A stretch of DNA of 20,000 bases from Symbiodinium natans (GCA_905221605.1 CAJNDS010002195.1:491940-511939), one strand, 5' to 3'. Positions 1 through 8,332 are shown, counted from the stretch's first letter. Numbers and translations are program-made. Notes: generated from the sequence alone by a model not told the origin.

Positions 1-295
1 GGATCTCCCATTGTCGTACTGTTCGCGATGCAATTCTGCATATTGGGCAGGCCAGGTACTTGTCTTCCGTGGGATGGCATTTCATCTTCTTGACCTTCCC
101 GAACTTGTGATGTTTGCGATGTCGGTTGGGATTCGGGCATGATCTGCTTCTTGGTGTGTGACGATCTCCTCTTGCTCGGTATTTGGAAAGCATTTCCTCC
201 ACTCTCTTGGTGCTTTCTTCCTGGCTCATCACCATGTCGAAGTCTGCCCTGTTCTTGATGTAGCGCGAGTGGTACATGATCTCATGGCTGGTCAT
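1..295 (-). CDS. Small Cys/His protein, 3' part outside window
   Basis: This reading frame starts at an ATG at 295 and stays open for 98 codons to the window edge, so the C-terminus is missing. An in-frame TAG lies just upstream of the ATG. I do not recognise a family. The N-terminal half is charged and probably helical, with repeated M, E and K residues (MSQEESTKRVEEML). The middle is Arg/His/Lys-rich. Near the edge there is a C-x11-C-P-x-C arrangement (KCHPTEDKYLACPIC) that could bind zinc. Codons are strongly C/G-ending over most of the frame, which supports real coding. It lies downstream of the small zinc-motif gene at 676-1039, in the same orientation. It may be a nucleic-acid-binding accessory protein; that is inference. 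Confidence 0.45.
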   Translation of the reverse strand, partial: MTSHEIMYHSRYIKNRADFDMVMSQEESTKRVEEMLSKYRARGDRHTPRSRSCPNPNRHRKHHKFGKVKKMKCHPTEDKYLACPICRIASRTVRQWEI

Positions 296-675
296 GAAGG
301 GCTTGGTCTACTTCAGCACGTGTGGCACTCACTTTATCTCAAATCCGTGCTGGGAATGTCTGCAAACTCAGCATGCAACATGTAAACGTGAAGATTAAGT
401 AAGGCCAAAGCGTGAAAGCATGCAGCCTAGGGAAAGCAGGTTCTTAAAAGCACGTGACATGGAAGCTCGTGGACGGCGTGAGGAAAGGTTTGCTCCCAGC
501 CCCTTCTTACACGCATAGGCAAGTGATGTGAAAGCGCAAGCTCAAAGTGATGAAGTGTCATGTGATGGATGGGACAAAAGGGATTACATCAACATGACTA
601 TCAGACCAAAAACAAGTGGATCATCAGACTATTGCTGTGTCATCCACCTTCGGTTGCGCATGTGCGTCATCATGG
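296..675. other. Intergenic spacer with shared motifs
   Basis: I see no convincing gene in these 380 bases; the + strand frames use no consistent codon bias. The spacer has the word composition shared by the other spacers: repeated CATG, GTGAA and GCGTG. It holds one 18-bp copy of the common repeat (558-575) and one TTCTTAA box (441-447). It probably contains the 3' end signals of the 676-1039 gene and the promoter of the 1-295 gene. Confidence 0.5.
558..575 (+). repeat. Shared 19-bp spacer repeat, short copy
   Basis: TCATGTGATGGATGGGAC, 18 bp, one base shorter than the consensus GCATGAYRTGRGGTGAGAC. It is followed by AAAAGG, as is the copy at 16933-16951. Confidence 0.45.
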
Positions 676-1039
676 TCATGGCTTGCACAGGGTGCAAGGT
701 TTGAAAAATTGTATGATCTCGGCTTTGTTGTACTTCTTGATGTCTTGTTCTGCGGAGTTGAAGATCTTGCCACAGTCTCGTCGGTGGTACGCCGTGCTCT
801 TCTTGGCCATGTACACGTCATTGTCGTCGGGGTCGCGTTGGAGAATAGGTGTGTTCTTCATGGTCCTCTTGGGCTTGGGATCCAGGTCGATAGGCTTGGA
901 ATCGCGATGACTCGGTGCGAAGCCTTTGTAGTTGAGGAAGCTGTTGGAGGTGGATGACGACGCGACTGGGGTGAGCAAGTTGTCTGGGGTCGGATGCCGC
1001 CATGATCAGCCATGCCGCCATGACTTCGTTGGAGGTCAT
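676..1039 (-). CDS. Small protein with C-terminal YH-C...C-x2-C zinc motif, one frame break
   Basis: The ATG at 1039 opens a frame with C/G-ending codons (MTSNEVMAAWLIMAAS). Near position 937 the coding signal moves by +1 into the frame that ends at TGA 676-678, so the full product of about 121 residues needs one frame change. The C-terminal part has the order V-Y-M-A-K, Y-H-R-R-D-C, then F-K-P-C-T-L-C-K-P at the end. This resembles the small metal-binding fold seen in the Ada N-terminal domain and in many bacterial and phage proteins (vYvT..G..YH...C......pC..CkP). Both cysteine sites and the YH are kept, so the domain is probably folded. The role could be DNA binding; that is inference. The frame break could be an indel error, since no stop by substitution is needed. 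Confidence 0.6.
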
Positions 1040-1123
1040 TGCTCTGGTCGAGTCAGGGTTGAACTGCTACTGTGGGGTTATGTGTCACCCACTCTGCCAG
1101 ATTAGTAATAGCCGTGGGCAAAC

Positions 1124-1183
1124 TTCTTAACCGTGTCAACATGCGCAAGCAGAGAGCAGCATGTATGTCATGCAAGGTCAGAC
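1124..1183 (+). promoter_or_regulatory. Spacer motifs upstream of the small zinc-motif gene
   Basis: The spacer 1040-1253 separates the ATG of the 676-1039 gene from the stop of the next gene. It contains a TTCTTAA box at 1124-1130 and a 17-bp relative of the common spacer repeat at 1167-1183 (GTCATGCAAGGTCAGAC). Both motifs recur in other spacers, which suggests a shared promoter type. No initiation site can be proven. Confidence 0.35.
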
Positions 1184-1253
1184 ATTGTTAGAGCGATGCA
1201 CCGTGCATGACATGTTTGCAATGGGCTCAAACTTCAGCGTGTATGCTACCTGT

Positions 1254-2615
1254 TCAATGTCCGTGGTGAAACCCGATCAAACCTCCTGAGTGTCCAAAAT
1301 CTGCTTGATGCATATTGTTGTAGTTCAGCAGGTGGTCTCTGGGGTCCTGCTGCGCATACTGGATGATGGTGTGAAGCTGTCGACTTTGATGTTGCATCCA
1401 GTTGTGTGTAGCCGTGATGATGGCGTTGGGTCGTAGAACTGCTGCCGCCGCTTCCTTGTAGTAGTTCAAGATGATGGTGGAGGCGATCATCCTGTCATGG
1501 TTCCTGATTTCGTCAATCATGTCCCTGTGGTGTTGTGAGCTGGTGAATTGGTGATTGCTCTGACAGAATGCCGCAAGGTTCTTCATCAAGGTGTAAGTGT
1601 CGGTCCATGACATTTGGTGATCAAAGTCGACTTCCCGGCCAATTTGCCATACCCATAGTTGGTTGACAATGGTCGTGTACTTGAGGAACTGTTGAAGGTG
1701 ACGAAGGTGGAGATATCGATGTGACAACGCAATGATCTTCCATGGCTGCAGCGGAAGTTGTGTCGAAAGTGCTGCGTACATCTGTGACATGGATAGGCCA
1801 TCTGACCATTGAGGAATTCGGTCAACAACTTCGATGTATGCTTCATGGTAATCCACGGTGTTGGCCATCATGTTGGGATGTAGCATAGCTTGTTCTTGTT
1901 GACGGTCGATCTCCATGTGGAAGGCGTACAGGTAAAAGAAGCTGATCTGAGACTCCACAATGTCGTCCAACTTATGCTTAGGGATGTGGAACAAATTGGC
2001 TGCTGACTCTCCCGGAGCATGGAATTGTTGACCTTGATGTCGGAATCTGAGAAGCGACCTGGCGAGGTGGGGCATGTTGAGCTGTATCAGTCTTTCAGAA
2101 GGACTGACTGTCCATTGCGGGTTCTGCGTGCGCCTCAAGCTGTGGTGCATAAATCGTAGGTCAGGTCCTCTGTTGTGCATCTTCAAGCATTGTTCTGCTA
2201 TGTTTTTGCACGTGGATCTCAGCGCTGTTGATTCATGCAGTGGTAAGAAGGTGCCCTTGATTTGGATGTGGTCCTCACTCTTGACGATGATGATGGGTCC
2301 ATACTTGTCGCGGTTTGGTGTATGAAGAGATGCCCACCGTAACGATGTTGCTGCAGCGTAAGTAATGGCTATAGCGCCGCTCCATCGTAGTTCGTCTATT
2401 TGATGTGCATGATGACGTTCAATAGCATCCAGTTGACGTCGGACGGTGCGTTGTTCCGATTCTGTGAATTGTGACCAGAACTGTATCACTTCATGTCCGA
2501 TGTTGATCTGGTAGTGCCAGTGGAGGTGCTCCAACAACGATTCGAACATGACTTCTGGAATCATGCTGCGTGAGGAAAGAACGGAGGTCACGTGGCTTTG
2601 ATCTGTGAACTTCAT
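1254..2615 (-). CDS. Unknown protein, paralog A of a tandem family
   Basis: An intact frame of 453 residues from ATG 2615 to TGA 1254. I do not recognise the family. It appears homologous to the next two genes by eye: the stretch around residues 110-165 (HIQIKGTF, then TALRSTCKNI, then RFMHHSLRR) lines up with HIQGYYL, SSLRSVSRNV, AFKYLLRK in the 2722-4092 product and with IHLDIRN, NIANILKKI, QYFSSLLAG in the 4487-5755 product. A second shared point is MMAN near the middle (LHPNMMANTV versus LQCAMMANYV). The N-terminal block FTESEQRTVRRQL matches LSQENTEQYLIQL in the neighbour. The sequence is rich in His, Gln and Leu and is mostly helical in pattern, with no signal peptide or membrane segment. 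Spacing to the next gene is only 106 bp. A role as a structural or nucleic-acid-binding protein is possible but unproven. Confidence 0.7.
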   Translation of the reverse strand: MKFTDQSHVTSVLSSRSMIPEVMFESLLEHLHWHYQINIGHEVIQFWSQFTESEQRTVRRQLDAIERHHAHQIDELRWSGAIAITYAAATSLRWASLHTPNRDKYGPIIIVKSEDHIQIKGTFLPLHESTALRSTCKNIAEQCLKMHNRGPDLRFMHHSLRRTQNPQWTVSPSERLIQLNMPHLARSLLRFRHQGQQFHAPGESAANLFHIPKHKLDDIVESQISFFYLYAFHMEIDRQQEQAMLHPNMMANTVDYHEAYIEVVDRIPQWSDGLSMSQMYAALSTQLPLQPWKIIALSHRYLHLRHLQQFLKYTTIVNQLWVWQIGREVDFDHQMSWTDTYTLMKNLAAFCQSNHQFTSSQHHRDMIDEIRNHDRMIASTIILNYYKEAAAAVLRPNAIITATHNWMQHQSRQLHTIIQYAQQDPRDHLLNYNNMHQADFGHSGGLIGFHHGH

Positions 2616-2721
2616 CGGGCATGCACGTGATTATGCAAGCAAAATCATGCGTGAAACGATCCCACAAAGTGCAAGTCACCGAAGTTTTTAAGCCAACTTT
2701 AGTCATCATGTGGAACGGATG
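2616..2721. other. Short spacer between two paralogs
   Basis: This 106-bp spacer joins the start of the 453-residue gene to the stop of the 456-residue gene. It has CATG-rich words (GCATGCACGTG, ATCATGCGTGAAACG) like the other spacers, but no clear copy of the 19-bp repeat. A separate promoter cannot be excluded or shown. Confidence 0.4.
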
Positions 2722-4092
2722 TTAAATGATTGGGTGAGACGCGATCGTGAACATCTGGCCATTATGGACCTTGCGTACGGGGATGGTGCGGTAGTACACG
2801 TTGTACCCGGTTTGATGATGCCAGTGCTTGACGATCTCTGCGGTGTGCAGGTTGACCCATGTGGCGCAAAATTCCGGGCCTCCCTCTGTGACTGCTAGCT
2901 CTGTCTCCATATCGCCGATTAACCTATCCAAATCCATTTCGGTGTAGGAGCCGTTGTCGATGATGAAAGCTCGAGGGGTTCGGTGAACTCCGTTTTGTTG
3001 CAGAAGATCCAGGATGTTCGACACCTCGTGGGACGTCATGAATTTAACCGTGCCCCGGATATATGCGTAGTACCATGCTCTGATTTGGTCGTGGATGTTG
3101 AAGAAACCCAGAATGTTGGCCAATCTTGCTGGTGCTTGTCGGTGTACCAGTCCAAGAACTTGAAGTGCGTGATCAACTTGTAGCCACGGAGTGTCGTGTG
3201 TGATGGCTTGGACGTAGTTGGCCATCATCGCGCATTGAAGGTGTCCTGTTTGGTACATTGTGGTAATTTCCGGGGAATGTCTGATGTGCAAGCCCAGGAT
3301 GTCGCGTAAAGTGTGGTATTTCTGCTCGAGCTCGAGGTCAGGAAGGGTGACGTGCATGTAGGGTATGTTGATCACATGTTTTTGAGGCCAAGTGAGTTCT
3401 CGATCTCCTGCTGTCATTCCATGATGCTTCCATTGGAACGCCAGGACTGCTGGCCACGTTGCTCTGTGGTCATGCCCTGGAAAGATGTCATGTGTGGGGT
3501 AGGGCACAATTTCCATGAGGTCGTAGTAGGTGCGAGAGAGTTCCTCTTTTCGGAGCAGGTACTTGAACGCGATGAAGTCTGGTTCGCCGTCCTTAATGGT
3601 CTGGATCTTTGCCAAGACGTTGCGACTTACTGATCTTAGCGAGCTTGTTTGGTCCCTGTCAAGGTAGTAGCCCTGGATGTGTGTGGCGTTGAGGTTGATG
3701 TACCGGACCAGAGGTTGGCAACGGTGTGGTTCTGAGGAATGATGAGGATGATTTCGATGACGTAGCTGTGCTCTAAGGACATGATGTGCAAAAACCACTC
3801 CTTTGTGCAGACGTGCTCGTCCTGCTCTGAGAGTCGTGGCTATCCTGGGCATGTCCTCCATGACCCATTTGTGGATGATGGAGTCCGCGTCCTCCTGGTC
3901 CCATAAATGAGCTTCATGATGCGGATGTTCGTCGAATGTTGTTGTGCGTCTGACGTGTCGAAGTTGTATGAGGTATTGTTCCGTGTTCTCCTGGGATAGA
4001 TGCTCCAACGTGTAGTCCGCGTCATTGTCGATGAAGATAAATCGGTATCGTCTTCCCAGTTCCGGCAACAGGAACTGCAATGCCTGCTCCAT
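2722..4092 (-). CDS. Unknown protein, paralog B of a tandem family
   Basis: An intact frame of 456 residues from ATG 4092 to TAA 2722. It shares the block order of the 1254-2615 product (see HIQGYYL, SSLRSVSRNV and AFKYLLRK in the first half, MMAN in the middle), so the two are probably ancient duplicates. The N-terminus (FLLPELGRRYRFIFIDN) looks globular. Around residues 105-128 the frame reads as a His-rich run, whereas the +1 frame there has a stronger third-position C/G bias and gives a hydrophobic stretch (YVIEIILIIPQN). That may mark a pair of compensating indels, or may simply come from CAT repeats. A CCAAT/TATA-like sequence lies 52-63 bp upstream of the ATG. No catalytic motif was recognised. 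Confidence 0.7.
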   Translation of the reverse strand: MEQALQFLLPELGRRYRFIFIDNDADYTLEHLSQENTEQYLIQLRHVRRTTTFDEHPHHEAHLWDQEDADSIIHKWVMEDMPRIATTLRAGRARLHKGVVFAHHVLRAQLRHRNHPHHSSEPHRCQPLVRYINLNATHIQGYYLDRDQTSSLRSVSRNVLAKIQTIKDGEPDFIAFKYLLRKEELSRTYYDLMEIVPYPTHDIFPGHDHRATWPAVLAFQWKHHGMTAGDRELTWPQKHVINIPYMHVTLPDLELEQKYHTLRDILGLHIRHSPEITTMYQTGHLQCAMMANYVQAITHDTPWLQVDHALQVLGLVHRQAPARLANILGFFNIHDQIRAWYYAYIRGTVKFMTSHEVSNILDLLQQNGVHRTPRAFIIDNGSYTEMDLDRLIGDMETELAVTEGGPEFCATWVNLHTAEIVKHWHHQTGYNVYYRTIPVRKVHNGQMFTIASHPII

Positions 4093-4143
4093 CTTCTATT
4101 ACGTGGGTGCATCCTTCTATCGCAATCATGAGCAAATGGCATC

Positions 4144-4155
4144 GGATTATATTGG
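4144..4155 (-). promoter_or_regulatory. Candidate CCAAT/TATA-like box upstream of paralog B
   Basis: On the minus strand the sequence reads CCAATATAATCC, 52-63 bp before the ATG at 4092. It combines a CCAAT-like and a TATA-like word. This is a sequence match only and could occur by chance. Confidence 0.3.
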
Positions 4156-4172
4156 CTGAGACGCCTCCATGA

Positions 4173-4185
4173 CATGTTAAACATG
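4173..4185. repeat. 13-bp palindrome CATGTTAAACATG, copy 1
   Basis: A perfect inverted repeat with arms CATGTT/AACATG around a central A, about 81-93 bp upstream of the ATG at 4092. The same 13 bases occur at 17070-17082, in another spacer. The form suits binding of a dimeric protein. Confidence 0.45.
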
Positions 4186-4293
4186 CAAGACGTGCCCAAT
4201 GTTATGTACAAGGCATGAAAAGTCTTAGGACTTACGAAACCCACGGCAGGTTAAGGCGGTGCTGCTCACATGAGTAAACACATGCAGCTGCAC

Positions 4294-4310
4294 TCATGAC
4301 GTGAGGAGAC
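4294..4310 (+). repeat. Shared spacer repeat, copy with 2-bp deletion
   Basis: TCATGACGTGAGGAGAC, 17 bp. It matches the consensus GCATGAYRTGRGGTGAGAC except for the first base and two missing bases. Confidence 0.45.
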
Positions 4311-4486
4311 AGTTCATATATGTGGGCCGCGTGGAAATGTCGTGAAGCTCAAAACTGTTCTGAAGGCCACTACGAGTGGTGAAACTTAAGTGACATGCTT
4401 TATCAAGTGTCAATCCACTGACAGGTCCGGGACATACTCCGACGTGGTCATGTTGTCCGTGGACGTCTCGAACTGGATGTGGTAGG

Positions 4487-5755
4487 TCACTGAAGGGAAC
4501 CGTTGTATGGGGTCCAAGTCGACGACCGAGGCGGGGTTTGGTTCTCCCACCAAAACTGAGGCCCTTCATCATCGGAATCTGTTTGTTGATCTGGTTGTAC
4601 TTCGCTGCGAGGTCGGTTATGGAGGCGATGTTGATTGATGTCTTCGTCGATGACGGCCATGATGAGACGGTAGTGTTGTGCGATCCATGTGGTCACATTG
4701 TCTCGTAGAGGTTGACACTGAATGCAGCATGCTGCATCTTGTAGCTCCGTCATGGTGAAACCAATTCGAAACAGTTCCCGCGTAAGTCTCCATGCTGTCC
4801 TTCTTGGTGAGAAGAACTTGATGACATGGATGATCATGTGGACGTCTGCGATGGTGAACGTGTTCTTGGTGATGCACGTTGCATTTTTACTTCTCCATTT
4901 TTTGAGTCTGTCATCAACTACCAATAGGAGGTTGTGAAGGCCTTGTAGCTCTGGTGCCAGATACTCAGTGAAGGCATCATTCGTCTGCTGGTTGAGCACC
5001 GCTTGGACCGCGTTCCATTCCATGTCTTGGTGTAGGTGTGTTCTCAAATGTGACGGCCTGGGGTCGGGTAGCTGAAGGCGGAAATCGTTAGTGTGCTGAT
5101 GCGGCTGTGGCATGGTTGGAAGCTCACGTAGGTAGACCCTCTCCGTGACGTGGAAGAATCGCCTGGCCTCTTGGGCTACATGGACCGTAAGCTCGTACCA
5201 TGATGATCTTGTCATCGTAGCACTTGGTTGAAGCCTGTCTGAGAAGGCTATGTGAGCGATGTGCGGCACGCATAGAGCCGCGCCTGGTTTGTGTGGATGG
5301 CCGGCAAGGAGGCTGGAGAAGTACTGTACTTTGATGTGCGCCGGTATCTTCTTGAGGATGTTTGCGATGTTCATCTTATTCTGGGTCTTGTTGCGGATGT
5401 CGAGGTGGATCGATCGGGAGAGAGGTGAGATGTGAAGCATGGCCATCGGGGTAAGTGAGGACAGCACTGTCGTGGTGGTACTGCTGGAGGAAATGAACAC
5501 GTCGTCGAAGTTCTTCTCTGGAGGGATTTGTCGTAGAGCTGCGTAGACGACCGCGTTGTTGATGTGGATGTACCATCCGGTGTATTCTTCAAAGTAGGCT
5601 GAGTGGACCACCTTGTGGATCTGGACCTTTTGCTGATGCTTTGGGGCCATTCTGTGGTACGTGTCGTCGATGTAGTTGTAGAGGTCTGACGAAACTCGGT
5701 AAGATCGGTGTGGCTCTTCCTCCAGATGGGCTGTTTCTAGCTCGTGGCTATCCAT
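4487..5755 (-). CDS. Unknown protein, paralog C of a tandem family
   Basis: An intact frame of 422 residues from ATG 5755 to TGA 4487, with strong C/G third-position bias along its whole length. It is the cleanest gene in the window and shows that the organism's genes can be read here without introns. The N-terminal third (KVVHSAYFEEYTGWYIHINNAV) aligns loosely with the RWSGAIAITYAAATSL region of paralog A, and NIANILKKI plus YFSSLLAG fit the shared block of paralogs A and B. The C-terminal half has a Lys/Arg patch (RLKKWRSKN) and ends in an acidic, Pro-rich tail (SDDEGPQFWWEN). There is no signal peptide or membrane span. Function is unknown; nucleic-acid binding or a structural role is a guess. 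Confidence 0.75.
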   Translation of the reverse strand: MDSHELETAHLEEEPHRSYRVSSDLYNYIDDTYHRMAPKHQQKVQIHKVVHSAYFEEYTGWYIHINNAVVYAALRQIPPEKNFDDVFISSSSTTTTVLSSLTPMAMLHISPLSRSIHLDIRNKTQNKMNIANILKKIPAHIKVQYFSSLLAGHPHKPGAALCVPHIAHIAFSDRLQPSATMTRSSWYELTVHVAQEARRFFHVTERVYLRELPTMPQPHQHTNDFRLQLPDPRPSHLRTHLHQDMEWNAVQAVLNQQTNDAFTEYLAPELQGLHNLLLVVDDRLKKWRSKNATCITKNTFTIADVHMIIHVIKFFSPRRTAWRLTRELFRIGFTMTELQDAACCIQCQPLRDNVTTWIAQHYRLIMAVIDEDINQHRLHNRPRSEVQPDQQTDSDDEGPQFWWENQTPPRSSTWTPYNGSLQ

Positions 5756-5962
5756 GAAAATGGTGTGGATGAATTTATGCTACTTGTCAACTTTAAATGC
5801 CCTTGTGCCAGATGTAAATGCACGTGCAACCATGGTAAGAAAGGGAGAGGCAAACTCGTGTCATGGGAGCACATGCAGCATGCAAATCTTGAGGGTGAAA
5901 CGTTTATTTTGCTGCATGAAGGTTCAGAAACTAGAGGTGGTCTTTCCAACTATTTAACGTAA
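5744..5962 (+). CDS. Possible plus-strand remnant with CPCxxC motif
   Basis: This is the only plus-strand frame worth noting. It lies mostly in the spacer before paralog C and overlaps that gene's start by 12 bp. The 72-residue product contains FKCPCARCKCTC followed by HGKKGRGKLVS and a His after an 11-residue gap. The order CPC-x2-C, then a Gly/Lys turn and a spaced His, recalls the small zinc domains found at the N-terminus of some plant and fungal transposases. Codon use is A/T-ending and unlike the minus-strand genes, so if real it has a different origin. It has no partner domain downstream and ends at TAA. A chance match in spacer sequence is quite possible. Confidence 0.25.
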   Translation: MAIHENGVDEFMLLVNFKCPCARCKCTCNHGKKGRGKLVSWEHMQHANLEGETFILLHEGSETRGGLSNYLT

Positions 5963-6040
5963 AGTCAAATGTGGAAAGCTCTCATGGCAGTGTGTAGTCG
6001 TGGTGCGATCGCCTGGTGCGCGAAGTCGTGGATGAAGCAC

Positions 6041-7030
6041 TTATTCTGCTGCCGGGTAGGGCACGTCGTCCAGGGCCATGGTGAGTTCATCATCTGGTGT
6101 CATGTCCGAAGGTGTGCGTGGAGCACGTGGGCGCTGTTCTCCTTCTGGTTCCGTTGAATATTGATTTCGACGCTCATCGTGTGCATCTTGATTTGTGGTA
6201 GATTGTAGTTCCTGGACATAATTCGGCGAGCTGGCTTTCTGAGGCTGCGAGAGTGCGTTGGGGTTGAGCTCTTCAAGCACGTAGTATTGCCAACCGTACT
6301 TTTGCCACGGGTGGGTGTACTTCTGCATGTCTCGGCGAGTCTCGGCGCGATTCTTCTCGTGCACGATGTCGGACGGTGGAGAGGTGTTGGGCGAATGGGT
6401 GGTTATGCGCAGCTTCGGTGAAGGTGTTGTAGGTGGTGGCATTCCATTCCGTCTGTTCCTTCCACTCGCGGTGCTTGTCCGGGTGCTTGATGGCTTCCCA
6501 CGTGGGCATCAGTTGTTGGTCAAGATGAACTTCCACGGATACGTAAGCGATGGGATCCAAATGGCTCAGGATGTAGTTCCGCCCATGATCTCAACGTTGG
6601 CGTCGTGCGGGGATTGGTAGTGCTGACGTCTCTTCTTGGACGCTTGAGGTTGGTCGGCTGGGTCGTGGTGTGCGTGTGGAGGTAGTGGGGGAGGTAGTTC
6701 GATCTTGTCGAGGTGGTATCCGAAGTTCTTGTGCCAGTGTTGAAGTTGGCCCCACAACGCAAGCGCCTCGCTGGTGGGGATCATGAGTGGAGTGAATGGA
6801 TGTGGAGAGTTGCCCATCTTGGTGAGTTGTTCTAGTAGTAGTTGGACTGTGTACCAACGTAGAGAAACTTGTAGATCTGGTAGCCCCAAGTAATCCTGAT
6901 CGTAGGCGGCCTTGGCGGCCTTGTTGAACGCGGATTGCGACAGCCAACTCATGCTGTATGGGTGGCTTCTTTCTGGGACCGCTATGTCGTGATGAGCAAC
7001 GTTGCCACTCGGTTGGAACACATGAAGCAT
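6041..7030 (-). CDS. Unknown protein of about 330 residues with two frame breaks
   Basis: ATG 7030 opens a C/G-biased frame (to TGA 6566) containing SWLSQSAFNKAAKAAYDQ, then a Trp/His-rich segment (LWGQLQHWHKNFGYHLDK) and a Pro/His linker with a basic KKRR patch. Near 6575 the coding signal moves by -1, giving RNYILSHLDPIAYVSVEVHL and WKEQTEWNATTYNTFTEAAH. Near 6380 it moves by +1, giving WQKYGWQYYVLEELNPNAL and an acidic, Pro-rich tail to TAA 6041. The -1 point falls at ATGGGCGG, where one lost G in a G run would explain it. All three blocks are protein-like and keep the same codon bias, so I read them as one gene. No family was recognised. The basic patch and acidic tail suggest binding partners such as RNA or DNA, but this is inference. 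Confidence 0.6.
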
Positions 7031-7324
7031 GAAGGCATGTCTTCACGTGGGCATGAATGCATCACCGCGTGTTTTATGGTGGTCGTGACTTCTTAAGACT
7101 TGCACTCACGCAGCATGATCATCTGATAGCAACACGTCAACGGGTGGGACTTATAGCATGCACTCCCCATCAGCAATCCATGTTATTTTCAATCTTGTGA
7201 GGAACGTGCTATGTGCCATGCACTTCTTACTTTGAACTCAGGTCTTCATGTAGTGCTCTTGGCTGTGGTACTTCACGTAGATCTCGGGGTCGTACATGTA
7301 GACCTTGCTCACTCTGGTTCGAGC
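7031..7324. other. Spacer with promoter-like motifs
   Basis: No gene is seen here. A TTCTTAA box (7090-7096) follows GTGAC, and a copy of the 19-bp repeat (7132-7150) is followed directly by TTATAG, which reads CTATAA on the minus strand at 7151-7156. These lie about 60-126 bp upstream of the ATG at 7030. Confidence 0.45.
7132..7156 (-). promoter_or_regulatory. Shared repeat plus TATA-like box
   Basis: The + strand has ACACGTCAACGGGTGGGAC (7132-7150) followed by TTATAG. On the minus strand this reads as CTATAA next to GTCCCACC, 102-126 bp before the ATG at 7030. The pairing of an A/T-rich box with GTCYCA recurs in other spacers, which is why I call it promoter-like. Confidence 0.35.
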
Positions 7325-8332
7325 TCATCTCGTATGACATCGTTCACATTGGTGGTGTCCCTCATGATCGTGGGCTTTCTGACACCATCGCCCACATTCA
7401 CAGTAGCCATAGCACTGGTAGTAGTGCATGCACGGACCGGCGTTGTTGCGTGGCATGGCCTTTGATGGGGGCCGGTGTATGGGCTCAGCTGGCGGGGGTG
7501 GAGGGGGATGGAACGCTGGGTTGGGAACTGGAGCGTGCTCTGCTGATTGGGGAGGTAGCTGACCGATGTGGGACGGTATTGACGCCGGTGGAGCTTTGGC
7601 AGGGATGTCGGTGTGCGATATTCCGGTCTCTGCAGGTAGTTTGGGCCGTGCCTTGACTGCGATGGACTTTGCGACGAGCTCTTGATTGGTTTCCTCGGTG
7701 AGTTGCATGAAGGTTCGCCGATACTGATTGATGCTGCTGATGGTGTCGTCTTCGAGGAGCTTGTGCATGGCGGACTCATGGATGAGGTGTTGGTCCAAGA
7801 GCTGGATGAACTCGTATACGGTGCAGCTCGGACGTTTGCTTGTAACGGCTAGCGATGTCGGAGTGAACCAATTGACCACTTCGGCCTTGTTGAGCATGTA
7901 AACTCCATCCCCTTGGGCTTTGCTCTTCTCGAACGCCTTGAGGATGTCGACTTGGTGTGTGCTACCACGCAGCTCAAGTGGTGTAACGTTAACGTCAAAG
8001 ATCTTGAGTATGGCTGACATGCTGATGGTTTGGTCAATCATCAGGTAGGTGAGGTCTGATACCGTGATGTCGTCCATGATTTCAATATTCTCGGTTCTTG
8101 CCGTTGCAATCGTTCGCTGTAGTTCTTCCTGATGTCGACTTCTGGTGTCGGTTGGCTGAGGTGCGTGTTCACGAGGTTCGTGACGTCGAGAGCGATCTCT
8201 AGATCTGTGGATCGGGTCCCTTTCTAGCGGGGATCGTCTCCTCGTTCTGTTGGTGTCTGGTCTGTGTCGTATGGATCTGGATCGCAGGTGTAGAGAGCGA
8301 GCATCTGAATGATGGTGGTCGTGTTTGCCCAT
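7325..8332 (-). CDS. Pro-rich protein with C-terminal Cys/His cluster
   Basis: A frame of 335 residues from ATG 8332 to TGA 7325. Residues 1-75 read as Arg/Ser/His-rich in this frame; another frame has the stronger codon bias there, so the true N-terminus may differ. Residues from about 87 are well supported (MDDITVSDLTYLMIDQTIS) and helical. A Pro-rich linker with a run of prolines (HPPPPPPAEP) follows. The last 36 residues hold a dense cluster, C-x5-C-x3-C-x-C-x3-C, then His residues and HHQC-x2-C. It resembles a compact zinc-binding module such as CCCH-type or zinc-knuckle domains, without matching one exactly. In a retroelement context a nucleic-acid-binding, nucleocapsid-like role would be natural; this is inference. 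Confidence 0.6.
   Translation of the reverse strand: MGKHDHHHSDARSLHLRSRSIRHRPDTNRTRRRSPLERDPIHRSRDRSRRHEPREHAPQPTDTRSRHQEELQRTIATARTENIEIMDDITVSDLTYLMIDQTISMSAILKIFDVNVTPLELRGSTHQVDILKAFEKSKAQGDGVYMLNKAEVVNWFTPTSLAVTSKRPSCTVYEFIQLLDQHLIHESAMHKLLEDDTISSINQYRRTFMQLTEETNQELVAKSIAVKARPKLPAETGISHTDIPAKAPPASIPSHIGQLPPQSAEHAPVPNPAFHPPPPPPAEPIHRPPSKAMPRNNAGPCMHYYQCYGYCECGRWCQKAHDHEGHHQCERCHTR

Larger units (their letters stand above)
4093..4486. other. Intergenic spacer with palindromes and shared repeat
   Basis: No gene is visible in these 394 bases. The spacer holds the 13-bp palindrome CATGTTAAACATG at 4173-4185, identical to one at 17070-17082, a second palindrome TGCAGCTGCA at 4283-4292, and a shortened copy of the common repeat at 4294-4310. 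It should contain the promoter of the 2722-4092 gene and the 3' end of the 4487-5755 gene. Confidence 0.5.

Noticed and set aside
569-957. Plus-strand frames of 113 residues opposite the small zinc-motif gene
   Set aside because: The minus strand has a conserved-looking Cys/His domain and C/G-ending codons; the plus frames have neither.
2378-2500. Frame switch inside the 1254-2615 gene
   Set aside because: An alternate frame there has C/G bias but contains two TAG codons, while the open frame aligns with the paralog at 4487-5755, so the open frame was kept.
1254-5755. Bacterial or phage operon
   Set aside because: No Shine-Dalgarno sequences precede the starts, the products do not resemble bacterial proteins, and a Penelope-like RT with TTTAGGG-type repeats points to a eukaryote.
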